A stretch of 64,000 nt of DNA from Hymenopus coronatus (GCA_030762935.1 CM060895.1:74135001-74199000), one strand, 5' to 3'; positions 45,339 through 58,217 are shown, counted from the stretch's first letter. Numbers and translations are program-made. The notes: a model not told the origin generated them from the letters alone.

Positions 45339-46195
45339 ACTTCTCTACACGTACTATGTGCATAGTATATACAGAAGGTATTGTATTGCACCCAAAAATT
45401 CGATACCGAGATTTCACCGGAGATACGTGTTTTGGGTATCCCTGAATCCAAAAAAAGCATTTTTGGAAAAAGGTCCGTGTGTGTGCGTGTGTGTGTGTGT
45501 CTGTGTGTCTGTGGACAGCATAGCTCAAAAACGAAAAGACCGTTAAATACCAAACTTGGTATTTAAGTTTGGTAACTTCCAAGGGTGCGACACGAAGATT
45601 TTCAAGAAAATCCCCCACCACCAACTACCCCTTACCGGGAACGTTTTTGAAAATTTTGATTTTCTCAAATGATTGATTTTCTTAAAATATCGTATATTAA
45701 AGATATTTACCTGACAAATAATATGTATATCTGGAATTTTCTGGGAATAGCTTCTGAAGACTATTTTATTCTGCATGAATTTTGCATAACTACTAAACCG
45801 TAAGAAATGGACAAAAACTTACCACACAAAAATGTAGAGCACATTAAAACACACAATTTATGTTATATAAATTTTTTTCGTGGAGTTGATAATTTTTTAG
45901 ACATTCCTTGTTTTTGGTTTCAGCTTTGAAAAACTTGTACTTTTCTCATACAAGAATTTGTCAACTTGGGTCCATACAAACAAAGGAACTTCAGTCACCT
46001 AGTAACCAGCTTTTGACTTCACTTTAACCTATGATACTCCCATATTTCGCTTCTACTTACAAGGAAGCAAGTAATAAGACTATTTCTGCTAATTTTTTCT
46101 CGATTAGCTTGAAGTAAATAGAAGAATAAGCTTATTAACAATAATTTCTTACACAGAAGTAGAGAAAGTCATGTGAATGGAACACATTGAATATA
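45339..46195 (+). mobile_element. HINE-like copy 23, full length
   Basis: It follows copy 22 with almost no spacer. The head is ACTTCTCTACACG, the tail AGTAGAGAAAGT at 46158-46169, and the hairpin CATGTGAATGGAACACATTG follows. Confidence 0.88.
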
Positions 46196-46227
46196 TACAC
46201 CTGATTTAATCATAAAATCCCGCTATT

Positions 46228-47095
46228 ACTTTCTCTATATGTACTATGTACATAGTGTATAGATAAGGTATTGTATTGCACCCAAAAATTCGATACCGAG
46301 ATTTCACCGGAAATATATGTTTTGAGACCCCCTGAATCCAAAAAAAAGCATTTTCAGAAAATCGACCGTGTGTGTGTGTGTGTGTTTGTGTGTGTGTCTG
46401 TGGGCAGCATAGCTCAAAAACGAAAAGACCGTTGAAAACCAAACTTGGTATTTAAGTTTGGTATCTTCCAAGGATGCGACACGAAGATTTTCTAGAAAAT
46501 CCCCACACCCCCAACTACCCTTTACATGAAAAAAATTCGAAAATTTTGACTTTCTTAAAAATGGCTGTAACTATTTAGATTAAATTTCGTTATATTTAAG
46601 ATATTTACTTGCCAAATAAAATTTATATCTTAAATTTTCTGGGAATAGCCTCTAAAGATCTTTTTATCCTGGATGATTTTTATTGTATTTTGTATAACTG
46701 GTAAACCGTAAGAGATAGAGAAAAGCTCAGTACACAAAAATGTAGTTCACGATAAAACATACAATTCATGTTATTTACATTTTTTTCGTGGAGTTGATTG
46801 TTTTTGAGATATTCCTGTTGTTTGGTTTCAGCTTTGAAAACTCAAATTTTCTCATACAGGAAGTTGTCAACTCCTGTCCATACAAACAATGAACTTCAAT
46901 CACATAGCAACCAGCTTTTGACTATCACTTTAATCTATTGTACTGCCTTATTTTGCTTCTACTTTTAAGGAACCAAGTAGTAGGACTATTTCTGCTCTTT
47001 ATCTCGATTAGTGAAGTAAATAGAAGCACAAGCTTTTTAATAATAATTTGTTGCAGAGATGTAGAGAAAGTCATGTGAATGGAGCACATCAGATT
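46228..47095 (+). mobile_element. HINE-like copy 24, full length
   Basis: Head ACTTTCTCTATATG at 46228, palindrome ACTATGTACATAGT, GT slot at 46367-46400, tail GTAGAGAAAGT at 47061-47071, hairpin CATGTGAATGGAGCACATC. It is one of the best copies for a consensus. Confidence 0.9.
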
Positions 47096-47542
47096 TTTTT
47101 TTTATATGTCACCTTTCACAAACTCGGATCTTAACTGTTATCTCTACAGAGACAAAAGAAGCAGCTATGAAGACTCTGTTAAAGTAAAAACGCAAGATGT
47201 CCTTAGAAATGGACGGTCTCCAAGTTCTCGTGTCTCTGTCAGGGAATTTTCTTTTCTTCCGCCTAAATGAAGAAAGTTTTGGCAGATACTGGAAGAAGGC
47301 AGACGACTGGCGTCCTCGGAGAAGACGCCACGCAAAGGTCATTTTTGTTTTATCTGGAGACGAGAAATAACTCGGTGTGACAAGGTGGATAACCTCTTTT
47401 AAACGACGCGACGCGACCTGGCAGGAATGTCGACGTTCATTAAAGGAGATCAACTTCTCTTAGTGATTCTCTTTCTTCTTTTGTTTCTTATATTATTACA
47501 CATTTCTACCCGCTCTGTCCTTTCTAACAAAATTTCCTTTAG
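47096..47542. other. Unique stretch with open minus frame
   Basis: A 114-codon minus frame (47109-47453) spans most of this GC-richer segment. It has no recognisable domain and a repetitive basic character. I do not call it a gene. Confidence 0.35.
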
Positions 47543-47552
47543 CCAATTCTTG

Positions 47553-47779
47553 GGACCGTGGACCACTCGCCTCTCCCCTAGGCGACTCGGGTTCGATCCC
47601 AAGCGGTCCTATATGTGGTGGACAAAACGGCGCAGGGGCGGGTTTTCTCCGGGTTCTCCGATTCATCCCTACATCGCATTCTACCGGTACTCCATCTTCA
47701 TTCTATATATCTCCAATGTCATCGCCTGCCGTGCCTCAAGTAGTAAAAACGGGCGTTAAACACTATCAAAAAAGAAAAT
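47553..47779 (+). mobile_element. SINE-B, short form with perfect target duplication
   Basis: CCAATTCTTG occurs at 47543-47552 and again at 47780-47789, a perfect 10-bp target-site duplication. The head GGACCGTGGACCACTCGCC, box B TCGGGTTCGATCCCAAGCGG, the GGGCGGGTTTTCTCCGGG body and an A-rich tail are present. Confidence 0.93.
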
Positions 47780-47959
47780 CCAATTCTTGTCTTGCAGACT
47801 GCTTTATAATTTCAAATTGTTTATCTCTTTGTATTTTGCTTCACTTTAGCGTTGAATTCTAAATACTTCAATTTGATTTATTCGGCTTACTTTAAAAGGG
47901 CTTACACGTTTTGAGATACCCTTAATAATAACAATCATGACAATAATAATTAATAATAA

Positions 47960-48715
47960 TTAATAATAATAAGTATTTTTAGAAAAAGGTCCATGTGTGT
48001 ATCTAGTGTGAGTGTCTCTCTGTCCGTCTGTGTTTGTGTGTATGTGTATGCGTGCATGTGTGTGGTGTCTGCGTATAGCTTAACTCACAAACAAAAAGTT
48101 GGTTAAATACCAAACTTGATATTTAAGTTCAGAATCTTCCAAGGATGCGTCACGAAGCTTTTCAGGAAGATTTCCCCACCTGACTACCCTTCACATGGAA
48201 CATTTTTCGAAAATTTTGATTTCCTCAAAAATGGCTCTAATACAATATTTTAATGACAAACAAAGCGCATATTTCGAATTTTCAGGGAATAGCCTCAGTA
48301 GTCCTCTTCATTCTGGATGACTTTTGTGTAACTGGTGGGCCGTAAGAGATAGACAAAAACTTACTCTACAAAAAATACAGATCTGATAAAACACATTTAT
48401 GTCATATGCACTTTTCTCAAATCGTAGCTTATCTTTCGTTTTATATCTCTTTTGTTTTGCTTCTGACCATGAGAACCAAATTTCAATTGTTTCACATAGC
48501 GACTAGCTTTTGTTAGATCTAACTATTGCTTAAGGTAAGTGTATTTCCCTTATGTTGTTCTACTTACAAGGAAGCAGGTAATAAGACAATATCTGCTTAT
48601 CTTTCTAATCTTTATATTTATTAGCACGATGTAAATAAAAGAATGAGCTTTTGTGACAATAGTTTGCTTGCAGAACAGGAAGAAAAAGGCATATGAGTGG
48701 ATCCACCAGGTATTT
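47960..48715 (+). mobile_element. HINE-like copy 25, head-truncated
   Basis: It starts in the slot region (TTTTTAGAAAAAGGTCCATG). The slot is a mixed GTCT/GTCC/GT run (about 47990-48062). The tail is decayed (AGGAAGAAAAAGGCATATG). Confidence 0.82.
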
Positions 48716-48854
48716 TGTTTATTTATTTTTGGCTTTCTGTTATTATTTTTAAATTTTCTAGAATAGTCCACCAATGAAATTAATTACCTTGTCGTAAATG
48801 TTTCCAATTGATGATATCATCCTCATTTATCAGCTTACTTCTAACATTTCATAG

Positions 48855-49648
48855 AAGTGTACCATGTACACACAATGTATACAGTAGGAAGAGAAGGTAT
48901 TCTATTCCACCCAAAAGTTCGATAACAAGATTTCATTGAAAATTCATGCTTCGAGGTCCCCTAAATTCAAAAAATCATTTTTAGAAAAAAGGTTCACTCG
49001 TGCGTGTGAATAGCTTAACTAAAAACGAAAAGTTGGATAAATACAAAACTTGATATTTAAGTCCAGCATTTTCCAAGGAGATGACACGAAGATTTTCAAG
49101 AAATTCCCTTCATCCCAATTCCCTTCTTTTTTTCTTTTTTTTTCGAAAATTTTATTTTCTCAAAATGTTTCTAACGATTTTGATTAAAATGTCACATGTT
49201 TAAGATATTTGAAATGTAATGTGTATTATAAATTTTTGGAAAAGGCCTCTGAAGTCCTGTTTTAATAACTGGTAAACGGCGAGGTCTCGTTAAAACATTC
49301 CATTTATGTCATATGCAGTTCTTGTGCAGATAATGTTTCCGAAATATTTATAGTTACTGATTTAAATTTTAATATACTTATACATTTCGCAAATGGAAAA
49401 TCGTTATTCAGTTTTCTTTCTTATGGTCAATTAAATATATATAATATAGCGGCCAGCTTTAAAGGGATTTGACTATCGCTTTAGCCTACTGTACTCCCTT
49501 ATTCCCGCGTATCTGCAGGGAAAGTAGAAACATTAAAAACTTATAGGATATATAGGTTCGATGTAGATAGAAAAATGTGCTTTTGTAAGAATAATTTATT
49601 GCAGAATAAGTACAGAAAGTCATGTAAATTTAAGACATCGGATTTTTA
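48855..49648 (+). mobile_element. HINE-like copy 26
   Basis: The head is decayed (AGTGTACCATGTACACAC), the slot contracted to CACTCGTGCGTGTG, and the tail is GTACAGAAAGTCATGTAAAT. Confidence 0.8.
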
Positions 49649-50041
49649 AAATCATTTAGTTGATGTGATGTCCAATATGGAAAAAAAAGATAATTACGAG
49701 GAAATGTTATTTCAACAATAAAATTATAACTTATACTGTCAGTAACTATTTCTGAAGTTAAAGCTCTCGACAGTTTATTTTGTGGGGAGCTGTTCAATAT
49801 AAGTGTTACATAATATAATATAAAATAATTAAATACATATTTAGCTTGCAGCTGCATGCTATAATGTAAATACCTTTATTAGGGCAGTTATGGCCATATC
49901 GAATGAAAACCATCGAATTATTTATAGTCCCCTAACTTGGTTATTCGATTGTTACTCAAATATTCAGTGTTCATTCGGTTTAAATATGTTACTATATAGA
50001 CTATTGACTGCTTGGCAGTCGACAGTCCTCAATAACTTCTT
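49649..50041. other. AT-rich stretch, nothing recognised
   Basis: No repeat partner and no coding evidence. Confidence 0.45.
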
Positions 50042-50174
50042 ACTCTTTCTACATTGTACATGGTACGTAAGTAGAGAAGGTATTGCATTCCACTTAAAAA
50101 TTCGATACCGAGATTTCACTGGAAAGACGCGTTTTAGGTTCCCCTGTATCCAAAGAAAGCATGTTTGGAAAAAG

Positions 50175-50232
<58 letters not shown>

Positions 50233-50935
50233 AGAGAGAGCGAGCACGATAACTCAAAAACAACGAAAAGTTGGTAAAATACCAAACTTGGTATTTAAGT
50301 TTAGTACATTGCAGGGATGCAACCTAAGATTTTGAGGAAAGTTCCCCCACCTAAAATACCCTTTACATGGAAAAATTTTCGAAAATTTTGACTTTCTTAT
50401 GATTTTCTCTAACGAGTTTGATTAAAATTCCGTATATTAAAGATTTTTACTTGACAAATAAAATGGAATTTTGAATTTTCTGGGAATAGTCTCTGAAGAG
50501 CTCTTTATTCTGGAATGAAATTTGCTGAATTTTACATTACTGGTAAACCGTAGTAGATAGACACAAATTTACTACAAAAAAAGTAGATCTCTTCAAAACA
50601 CATAGTTTAAGAAATACATATTTTTTCGTACAATTAACGAAATTCCGAGATATTTCTTGTTATTGACTTCAGTTTTAAAATTCTGAAAACTTTTCTCATA
50701 CGGGAATTTGTCAACTCCTGGTCATGCAAAGAAATGGAGTTCAACCAAAGGCAACCTCTTTTATAAGATTTTACTATCTCTAGAACTAATACTCCCTTAT
50801 TTTCCTTCCACTTACAAGAAACATTTCTGCTAATGTTTATTTCGATTAGCATGAACTATAGAAGAATAACCTTTTCAACAATAATTGTCTACCAAGAAGT
50901 GGAGAAAATCATGTGCTGGGACACATCGGATTTTT
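50042..50935 (+). mobile_element. HINE-like copy 27
   Basis: Head ACTCTTTCTACATTG, expanded slot at 50179-50240, tail AGTGGAGAAAATCATGTG. The hairpin has changed on one side (CATGTGCTGGGACACATC) yet still pairs. Confidence 0.85.
50179..50240. repeat. (GT)n(GA)n compound microsatellite
   Basis: About 20 GT units switch to GA units within the HINE slot. Confidence 0.95.
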
Positions 50936-51689
50936 GGAGTTATATGTGCTAGTCTGATTGAGAAAGGCTACGCTTTCACAATGCGATATTCAAGGAATAG
51001 AGAATAACTGCCAGTCAATATGTGTTTTAATATTGTAAAATAATGTGCACTAACGTGTATTTTATATTACTAGAGGGTTAGAAGGCTGTGTCGTACTTTT
51101 AAATCGAATTAAAACTTGTTACTTTATTAACTTAACTAATCCACGGATTTTACAAAAATAAATAGTTTATATATCCGAATGGAAAACCGAATCATTCGCA
51201 AGTAATTTCTCGCTATCGTAAAATATTCCATTGTCGATAGGAATCGATAGTGTCCATCCTTATATTAGAGCTAACCTATAAAAATGCAAGCCATGGAACT
51301 TGTGTGGGCAGAGCCTTTGGAACAGTGCTGTGCACAAAGCAGGATGCAGACAGCTTCCAACAGGTCCGCAAGTCCATATTTATTTTCCTTTGACAGTGGT
51401 TGTTGCAAACCCTCTCTCACTCTTTTGTGTACCTCTTCACCGGAAGTCTGCTCTTGACGTGACATCCGGGATCCCTCTTTATGTGCACGCGCACACGCGC
51501 TATAACTGCATACGTGAATCATGAACTAGCACGTTTTCTTTGTACGTGTGCTTGTTTGGAAAGCTCTGCAATACAAATAATCTGTAATGGCTCTTTTGAG
51601 ACCCATGGCTGATATTCCACACACTGTCTCTTGGCCAAGCTTGGGTGGTACAAATATACGGTATTTCATAAGCAGGATCCGGATTCTGC
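50936..51689. other. Stretch with a GC-richer patch
   Basis: The segment 51280-51720 has near-balanced base composition and open frames on both strands (minus 51271-51522 includes KENKYGLADLLEAVCILLC) but no recognised domain. It could hold a host exon or an old repeat. Confidence 0.3.
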
Positions 51690-52477
51690 TGACGTCATCT
51701 GATGTGCTCCATTCACATGACTTTCTCCTATCTATATAACACATTTGTTGAAAAGTTATTCTTCTAATTCATACTAATCGAGATCAACATTAGCAGTCAT
51801 TTATTACATGCTTTCTTGTTAAATAGAAGGAAATCAAGGGAATACACCAGCCAAAGCGATAGTCAAATCTTTAAAAAGCTGGTTGCCATGTGGATGAAAT
51901 CCGTTGACAAATTCCCGTATATGAAAACTTTTCAAGTATTTTAAAACTAAAACCAATAACAAGGGATATATAAAAGATGGTCAACTCCACAAAACAATGT
52001 ATGTGACATAAGTTGTGTGATTTAGCAAGATTTTGTACAGTAAGGTTTTTCAATCTCAGTTATGTAAAATTCATCTAGAACAAAGAGATCTTCAGAGGAT
52101 ATTCCCAGAAAATTCCGGTTATACATTTTACTTTTTACATAAATATGTTTCAAAATCGTTTGAAATATTTTTTAATAAATCAACATTTTCGAATTTTTTC
52201 CATGAGAAGGGAAATTTGAGGTGGGGGAATTTTCCTCAAAATCTTCGTGTAGTATGCTTTGAGATAGTAAACTTAAATTACAGGTTTGGTAATTAACGGA
52301 CTTTTCATTTTTGAGGTATGCTGTCCATAGACACACAGAGAACTTTTTCTAAAAATGATTTTTTTTTGGATATAGGAGATCTCAAAACATGAACTTCCAA
52401 TGAAGTCCCAGTATCGGATTTTGGGTGGAATACAATATCTTCTCTATACTCTAGGTACATGTGCTTGTAGAGAAAGT
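51690..52477 (-). mobile_element. HINE-like copy 28
   Basis: The hairpin is TCTGATGTGCTCCATTCACA, with tail repeat ACTTTCTCCTA. The slot is not expanded (ACAGAGAAC). The head repeat GTAGAGAAAGT is at 52467-52477. Confidence 0.85.
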
Positions 52478-52622
52478 AATGCATCCATATCGTGTATAAC
52501 GGACTATAAAAGTCTGTAAAGTTACATTCACTTGACTTTCTCTACCTGTTCTCTAAACAAACTTTGTAGAAAAAGATTATTATTCTTTTTACTCCATGGT
52601 AATCGAGATAAACATTAGCGGA

Positions 52623-52876
52623 TTTTTTTTTTTTTTTTTTAGCTTAACGTCCTTTAACCTGGTTGGTCATATCGGACTATGAATGATAGTGGTGAAAAGA
52701 TGCTCAAATGATCTCAGGGTGCATGGAGCTTAAAGTTACTCGACATTCGTCTTTTCAGGATAAAGGAAAACGCTGAAAAAAAAAAAAAATCTTTTCCGGG
52801 TAACTAACCCTTAACGAGATTCGAACTTGCGACCTGTTGAATATAAAGCACGCACTATCCACACTACCCAGACGGG
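52623..52876 (-). mobile_element. SINE-A nested in HINE copy 29
   Basis: Poly-T tail on the left, head GCCCGTCTGGGTAGTGTGG at the right. The hairpin body is kept. The surrounding HINE reads through from ACATTAGCGGA to GTCTTATTACTTC, so the SINE came second. Confidence 0.9.
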
Positions 52877-53657
52877 CCAGTATGTCTTATTACTTCATTC
52901 CTTATGAGAAGAAGTAAACTAAGGGAATACATTAAGCGAAAGTCATAGTCAAATCATTTCAAATCTGTCGTTTTAGGATTGACATTAAAATTCGGATCTT
53001 TGCATGGCCAGGACTAAAACAAAACTAACACGGACGACTTCCTGTTTGAGAAGTATAAGATTTTAAAATTTAGACTTATATCAAGGAATATGTCGGAAAC
53101 GGTTGGCTCCACAACAAAAATGTAACGGACATAAATTGTGTGTTTCGACGATACATTTTTTGTGTAGTATCTATTCTTTACCAGTTATGTAAAAGTCATT
53201 AAGTAAGGATTTTCAACGGGTCGAGCTCCATTCAGGTTAATAAAATTACAATTATAACTAAAACCCAAAATATAAATTGGTTAATTGCATAGTATTGTAG
53301 TCCTCGTGAATTTTTAATAGTTAAAAATATAAAAAATAGAATTGCAATTGCTATAACTAGAGCATGAAAAGCACTTTAGAGGTATTTCTCAAGAAATTCA
53401 AGATACATAATTTTTTTGTCATAAATATCTTTAATTATAATAATGTTCAACAAATAATGTATATTTTTTAATCAAAAGCATTACAGCTATGTTTAAGAAA
53501 AATAACAATTTTGGAAACATGTTCTACGTAAAGAGTATTTTGAGATGGGGATTTTCTTGTAAAACTTCACGAAGCATCCTGGAGAAATAACTTAAATACG
53601 AACTTTGATATTCAACTGACTTCTCATTTTGGAGCTATGCTGCCCACAGACACATAC

Positions 53658-53659
<2 letters not shown>

Positions 53660-53718
<59 letters not shown>
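53660..53718. repeat. (CT)n(CA)n compound microsatellite
   Basis: About 22 CT units followed by CA units in the HINE slot. Confidence 0.95.
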
Positions 53719-53929
53719 GACACGTCACACAGATAGACACACACTCTGATCTCTTACTAAAAATGCATTTCTTGGATTCAGAGGGACTCAAAATATATTT
53801 CTGATGAAATCTCAGTATCGAATTTTTGTGTTGAAGATAATACCTTCTTTATCTACTATGTACTTTGTTCATACGTGCTAGAATTTGTAAAAATAAAATT
53901 AAAATCACGAAAATATTTCTATAAGGAAA

Positions 53930-54655
53930 TTTACTTTTGTATGCTTAAATAATTCTTCTATCCACTTCACGCTAATCGATATAAACATTAGCTGAAAAAG
54001 ATCATATTACTCAGCTCCTTGTAACCAGAAGGGAAATAAGGTAATACATTAGGTTAAAGAGAGAAATCTTTTGCAAGCTGTCGCTATGCAATACAATTTA
54101 AATTTGGTTTTCTGGGCAAAATATTTTAAAATGAAATAAATAACTTGGAAATGGTTAATCTCACTAATAAAATAAAAACTATGAATAAAATAATAATAAT
54201 AGTAATAATCATGATAATAATTGTAATAATATCTGACAAATTGTGAACTTAACAAGATGTATATTTTTTTGTGTGGTAAAACTTTGTCTAACTCTTACGG
54301 TTTACGGTTATGTAAAAGTCCTCCAGAATGAAGAGGTATTCCGAGACTATTCCCAGAAAATTTAAGATATACAATTTATCTGTGATGCAAGTGTCCTAAA
54401 GATATGACATTTTAATCAAAATCGTTAAGAGCCGTTTTTGAATTAAATCAACATATTCGAAAACATTTTCAGGTAAAGGGCAGTTTGGAGTGGGGGATAT
54501 TCTTGAAAACCTTCGCATGCTTACAAGATATTGAACTTAAATATCAAGTTAAAACAAAATTTCTTAATTAACGGTCTTTTCGTTTTGAGTTAACCTGTTC
54601 ACGAACACACCCGGACGTTCTCTACCTTCTATATTCATAGTACGAACAGAAAGTA
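53930..54655 (-). mobile_element. HINE-like copy 30
   Basis: The tail end is missing. The head-side block between slot and palindrome is deleted, so the slot (CACACCCGGACGTTCTC) joins TATTCATAGTACGAACAG directly. Confidence 0.8.
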
Positions 54656-54657
54656 AA

Positions 54658-55070
54658 AATATAAATCTCGTTAAAGCACACAATTTATATAAAATTATGT
54701 TTTTGTGGAGTTGACCATTTCCGAGATGTTGCATATTATTGGTTTCAATTTTAAAGGGTTTTACTATTCTCAAATGGGAAATCGTTATTCATTGTTTCTT
54801 TCTCCTGGTCAGGCAAAGAGAAAGCAATTTCGAAACCATCACATAGCAGCCAGCACTTAAAATATTTGACTATAACTTAAGTATATCATGCCTCATTACT
54901 CCCATTGTATCTACAAGGAAATCTGTAATAACATCATTTCTACAAATGTTTGCTTCGATTAACTAGAACTGGACATAGCAATATGCTTTCATTAAGAATA
55001 TTCTCTTGAACAATAAGAATATTCTCTTGAACAATAAGTAGTGAAAGTCATGCAAATGAAGCACATTTAA
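54658..55070 (+). mobile_element. HINE-like copy 31, tail half
   Basis: It starts at ATATAAATCTCGTTAAAGC and ends GTAGTGAAAGTCATGCAAAT. A 21-bp unit is tandemly doubled inside it (54994-55014, 55015-55035). Confidence 0.82.
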
Positions 55071-55075
55071 TTTTT

Positions 55076-55925
55076 ACTTTCTCCACGTGTACCATGTGTA
55101 GACAGAGAAGGTATTGTATTCCACACAAAATTCGATGTCGACAGTTCACCGGAAATGTACCTTTTGATGTCCCCTGATTCAAAAATAAATAAGTAAATAA
55201 ATAAAAAATCATTTTTATAAAAAGGTCCGTGTGTTTGTGGGTGTCTGTGGACAGCATAGCTCAAAAACGAAAAGACCGTAAATACCAAATTTAGTATCTT
55301 TCAAGGATGTGACACAAAATTGTTCAAGAAAATCCCCCACCCTGAAATACACTTTACATAGAAAATTGTTTGAAAATTTAGTCTTTCTCAAAATTGACTT
55401 TTACGATTTTGATTAAAGTATCGTATGTTAAAGATATTTACATGACAAACTCTATATATCTTGAATTTTGTGGCAACAATCTCTGAAGACTTCATTCTTG
55501 ATGCATTTTGCATATCTAGTAAACCGTAAGAGATAGAGGAAAACTTGCTGTACAAAACATATAGATCACGTTAGAATACACAATTTAAGTGATACATTTT
55601 TAATTTGTTATTATTTATTTTTTGTATAGTCATTCATTTTCCAGATATTGTTATTGGTTGACATTTTAAGCTACTTTCATTTTTTCTCAAGCGGGAGATT
55701 ATCTTTTTACTCCTGACCATTTAAAGCGAACCGAATTTCAATTGTTTCACAGAGCGTCCGGTTTTTTTAAATTGGTGTATTACATTATTTCCCTTATACT
55801 TAAAGCAACCGATGCAGCCATTGCTACTAATGCTTATCTCGATTACCAAGATGTCGACAAAGAAACAACCTTTTGTAACAATATTTTGTAGAGAAAGTCA
55901 TGTGAATGGAACACGTTAGAGTTTT
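55076..55925 (+). mobile_element. HINE-like copy 32, full length
   Basis: Head ACTTTCTCCACGTG, a very short slot (GTGTGTTTGTGGGTGTCTGT), tail GTAGAGAAAGT at about 55888-55898, hairpin intact. It follows copy 31 directly. Confidence 0.87.
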
Positions 55926-56740
55926 ACTTTCCCTACATGTACTATGTACAGAGAAGATATTGTATTGCACCCAAAAATTTGATACCGAGATTTCACCAGA
56001 AATAGATATTTTGGGACCTCCTGAATTTAAAAAAAGCATTTCTAGAAAAACGTCCGTGCGTGCGTGTGCCTGTGTGTGTCTGTGGAACAGCATAGCTCAA
56101 AAACGGAAAGTCTGCTAAATATCAAACTTTATATATTCCAAGGATGTGACACGAAGATTTTCAAAAAATCCACACACTCCCAACTACACTTTACATGCAA
56201 ACATTTTCGAACATTTTGATTTTCTGAAAAATGGCTCTAACGACTTTGATTAAAATGTCATATATTAAAGATATTTACATGACAAATAAAATGTATATCT
56301 TGAATTTCCTGGGAATAGACTCTGAAGAAATTCTGGATGGATTTTGCGGAATTTTGCATAACTCTAAACGTAAGAGATAGACAAAAAAAAAAAACTTACT
56401 TAACAGAAAACGTAGAGCTCGTTAAAACACACAATTCGTGTTATAAACAATTTTTTTCGTGGAGTTGATCGTTTTTTAGACATTCCTTGTTATTGGTTTC
56501 AGGTATAAAATACTCAACTCCTGTCCATACAAACAAAGGACTTCAATCACATAGCAACCAGCTTTTGACTATACTTTAACCTATGGTACTCCCTTATTTC
56601 GCTTCTACTTATATGGAAGCAAGTAATAAGACTATTTCTGCTAATTTTTTCTCATGAAGTAAATAGAAGAATAAGCTTTTTAACAATAATTTGCAGTAGA
56701 TATGTAGAGAAAGTCATGTGAATGGAACACATCAGATATT
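55926..56740 (+). mobile_element. HINE-like copy 33, full length
   Basis: Head ACTTTCCCTACATG at 55926, slot GTGCGTGCGTGTGCCTGTG, tail GTAGAGAAAGT at 56704-56714 and the hairpin after it. Third unit in the head-to-tail run. Confidence 0.88.
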
Positions 56741-57204
56741 TTTTTATATAATTTTACTAACCAAGTCATCAGATTATTCGTTGCTTAAGGTTTCCTTCAT
56801 AATCGATTCCTCGATTAAAGGTCGAACGCCTCTGCACAAACCTACAAGAGCGGATGCTAGAGAGAAACTGGTGCAATGTGGTACAACAAAAATACACTGC
56901 AAAGAAATTTAAACAGTGTCATCCTGCGTGCGCTGGTCCCTCATTATTTTTAGCATCGCGGGAGTCCGGCTGTCCCGTAACGTGTACGTTTCAGTGGCGG
57001 CTTTTCACTGATAGTGCACGTGTAGGTTTAGCTTCCCGGCATTGTTGGAAACATCCCAAACTTGATCTTGCGTGAAACCTTTCGAAGGAAATGGGTCATT
57101 ATTTAAACTCATATGTCTTTGAACTATTACCACTACAGATAAAAACTCCAGCATCATTTTTCTTGCCATTATAACTTACCTTCATAGTGGTGATTCTAAT
57201 TTTT
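56741..57204. other. Unique stretch
   Basis: A balanced-composition segment (56790-57080) with short plus frames and no recognised domain. Confidence 0.35.
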
Positions 57205-58070
57205 ACTTTCTCTACACGTACTATGTACATAATTTATAGAGAATGTATTGTATTGCACACCCAAAAATTCCATACCAAGATTTCACCGGAAATACATATT
57301 TTGGGTCCCCCTGAATCCAAAAACAGCATTTTTTGAAAAAAAAAGTCGGCGTATGTGTGTCTGAGGGCTGCATAGCTCAAAAACGAAAAGTCCGTTAAAT
57401 ACCAATCCCCCACCCCCAACTACCCGGAAAATTTTTCGCAAAATTTTGATTTTCTCAAAAATGGCCTACCCAGAAATTCCCCCACCCCCAACTACCCTTT
57501 ACATGGAATATTTTATGAAAAATTTTGATTTTCTCAAAAAAGATTTGATTAAAATACCTTATGTTTGAGATATTTTTATGACAAACGAAATGTATATCTT
57601 GAATGTTCTGGGAATAGCTAGTAAGACCTCTTTAATCTGAATGGTTTTTATTGAAGTTTGCATAACTGGTAAACCGTAAGAGATAGACAAAAACTTACTA
57701 CACAAAACTTGTAAGTCATGATAAAACACACAATTTATGTCATATACATTTTTTTCGTGGAGTTGGCTGTTTTCGAGATATTCCTTGTTATTTATTTCAG
57801 TTTTAAAATACTTCTCTCGTACGGGAACTTGTCAACGCTTGGCCACGCAAATAAATGGATTTTAATCCCATAGCTACCACATTTTAAAACATTTGACTGT
57901 CGCTATAGCCTAGTATATTCCCTTATTTCTCTTCCACTTATAAAGGAACTACGTAATAAGACGTTTCTGCTAATATTTTAGTATTAAATAGATAAACGAA
58001 TAAGCTTAATAACAATAATTTTTACAGAGATGTAGAGAAAGTCTTGTGAATGGAATACTTCAGATTTTTT
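57205..58070 (+). mobile_element. HINE-like copy 34 with internal duplication
   Basis: Perfect head ACTTTCTCTACACG. The block CCCCCACCCCCAACTACCC ... GATTTTCTCAAAAA occurs twice (about 57405-57465 and 57478-57541). Tail GTAGAGAAAGT at 58032-58042. Confidence 0.88.
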
Positions 58071-58217
58071 TTTTTTTTTTAGAAAATCATACATTTTTTA
58101 AAAATCTGATGTGCTCCATTCAGATAAATTTCTCTATCTGCTCTGCAAACAAACTTATTCTTCCAAAAATTTTTCATTCATCTACGTCATGCTAATCGAG
58201 ACAAGCAGTAATTGATT

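Larger units (their letters stand above)
52505..53895 (-). mobile_element. HINE-like copy 29, with two inserts
   Basis: Tail repeat at 52535, decayed head at about 53885 (GTGCTAGAATTTG). A SINE-A interrupts it at 52623-52876 and an AT-rich segment at about 53205-53375. The slot holds the TC/CA array at 53660. Confidence 0.85.

Noticed and set aside
45339..47095. CRISPR-like or satellite array
   Set aside because: Units are about 850 bp transposon copies with varied slots and divergence, not short direct repeats with unique spacers.
47109..47453. 114-codon minus frame
   Set aside because: No recognisable motif. Serine/arginine-rich by composition and flanked by HINE and SINE. Kept only as an unassigned stretch.
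51271..51522. Minus frame ending in an LLEAVCILLC-like segment
   Set aside because: Open frames exist on both strands of this patch, with no known motif or convincing splice sites.
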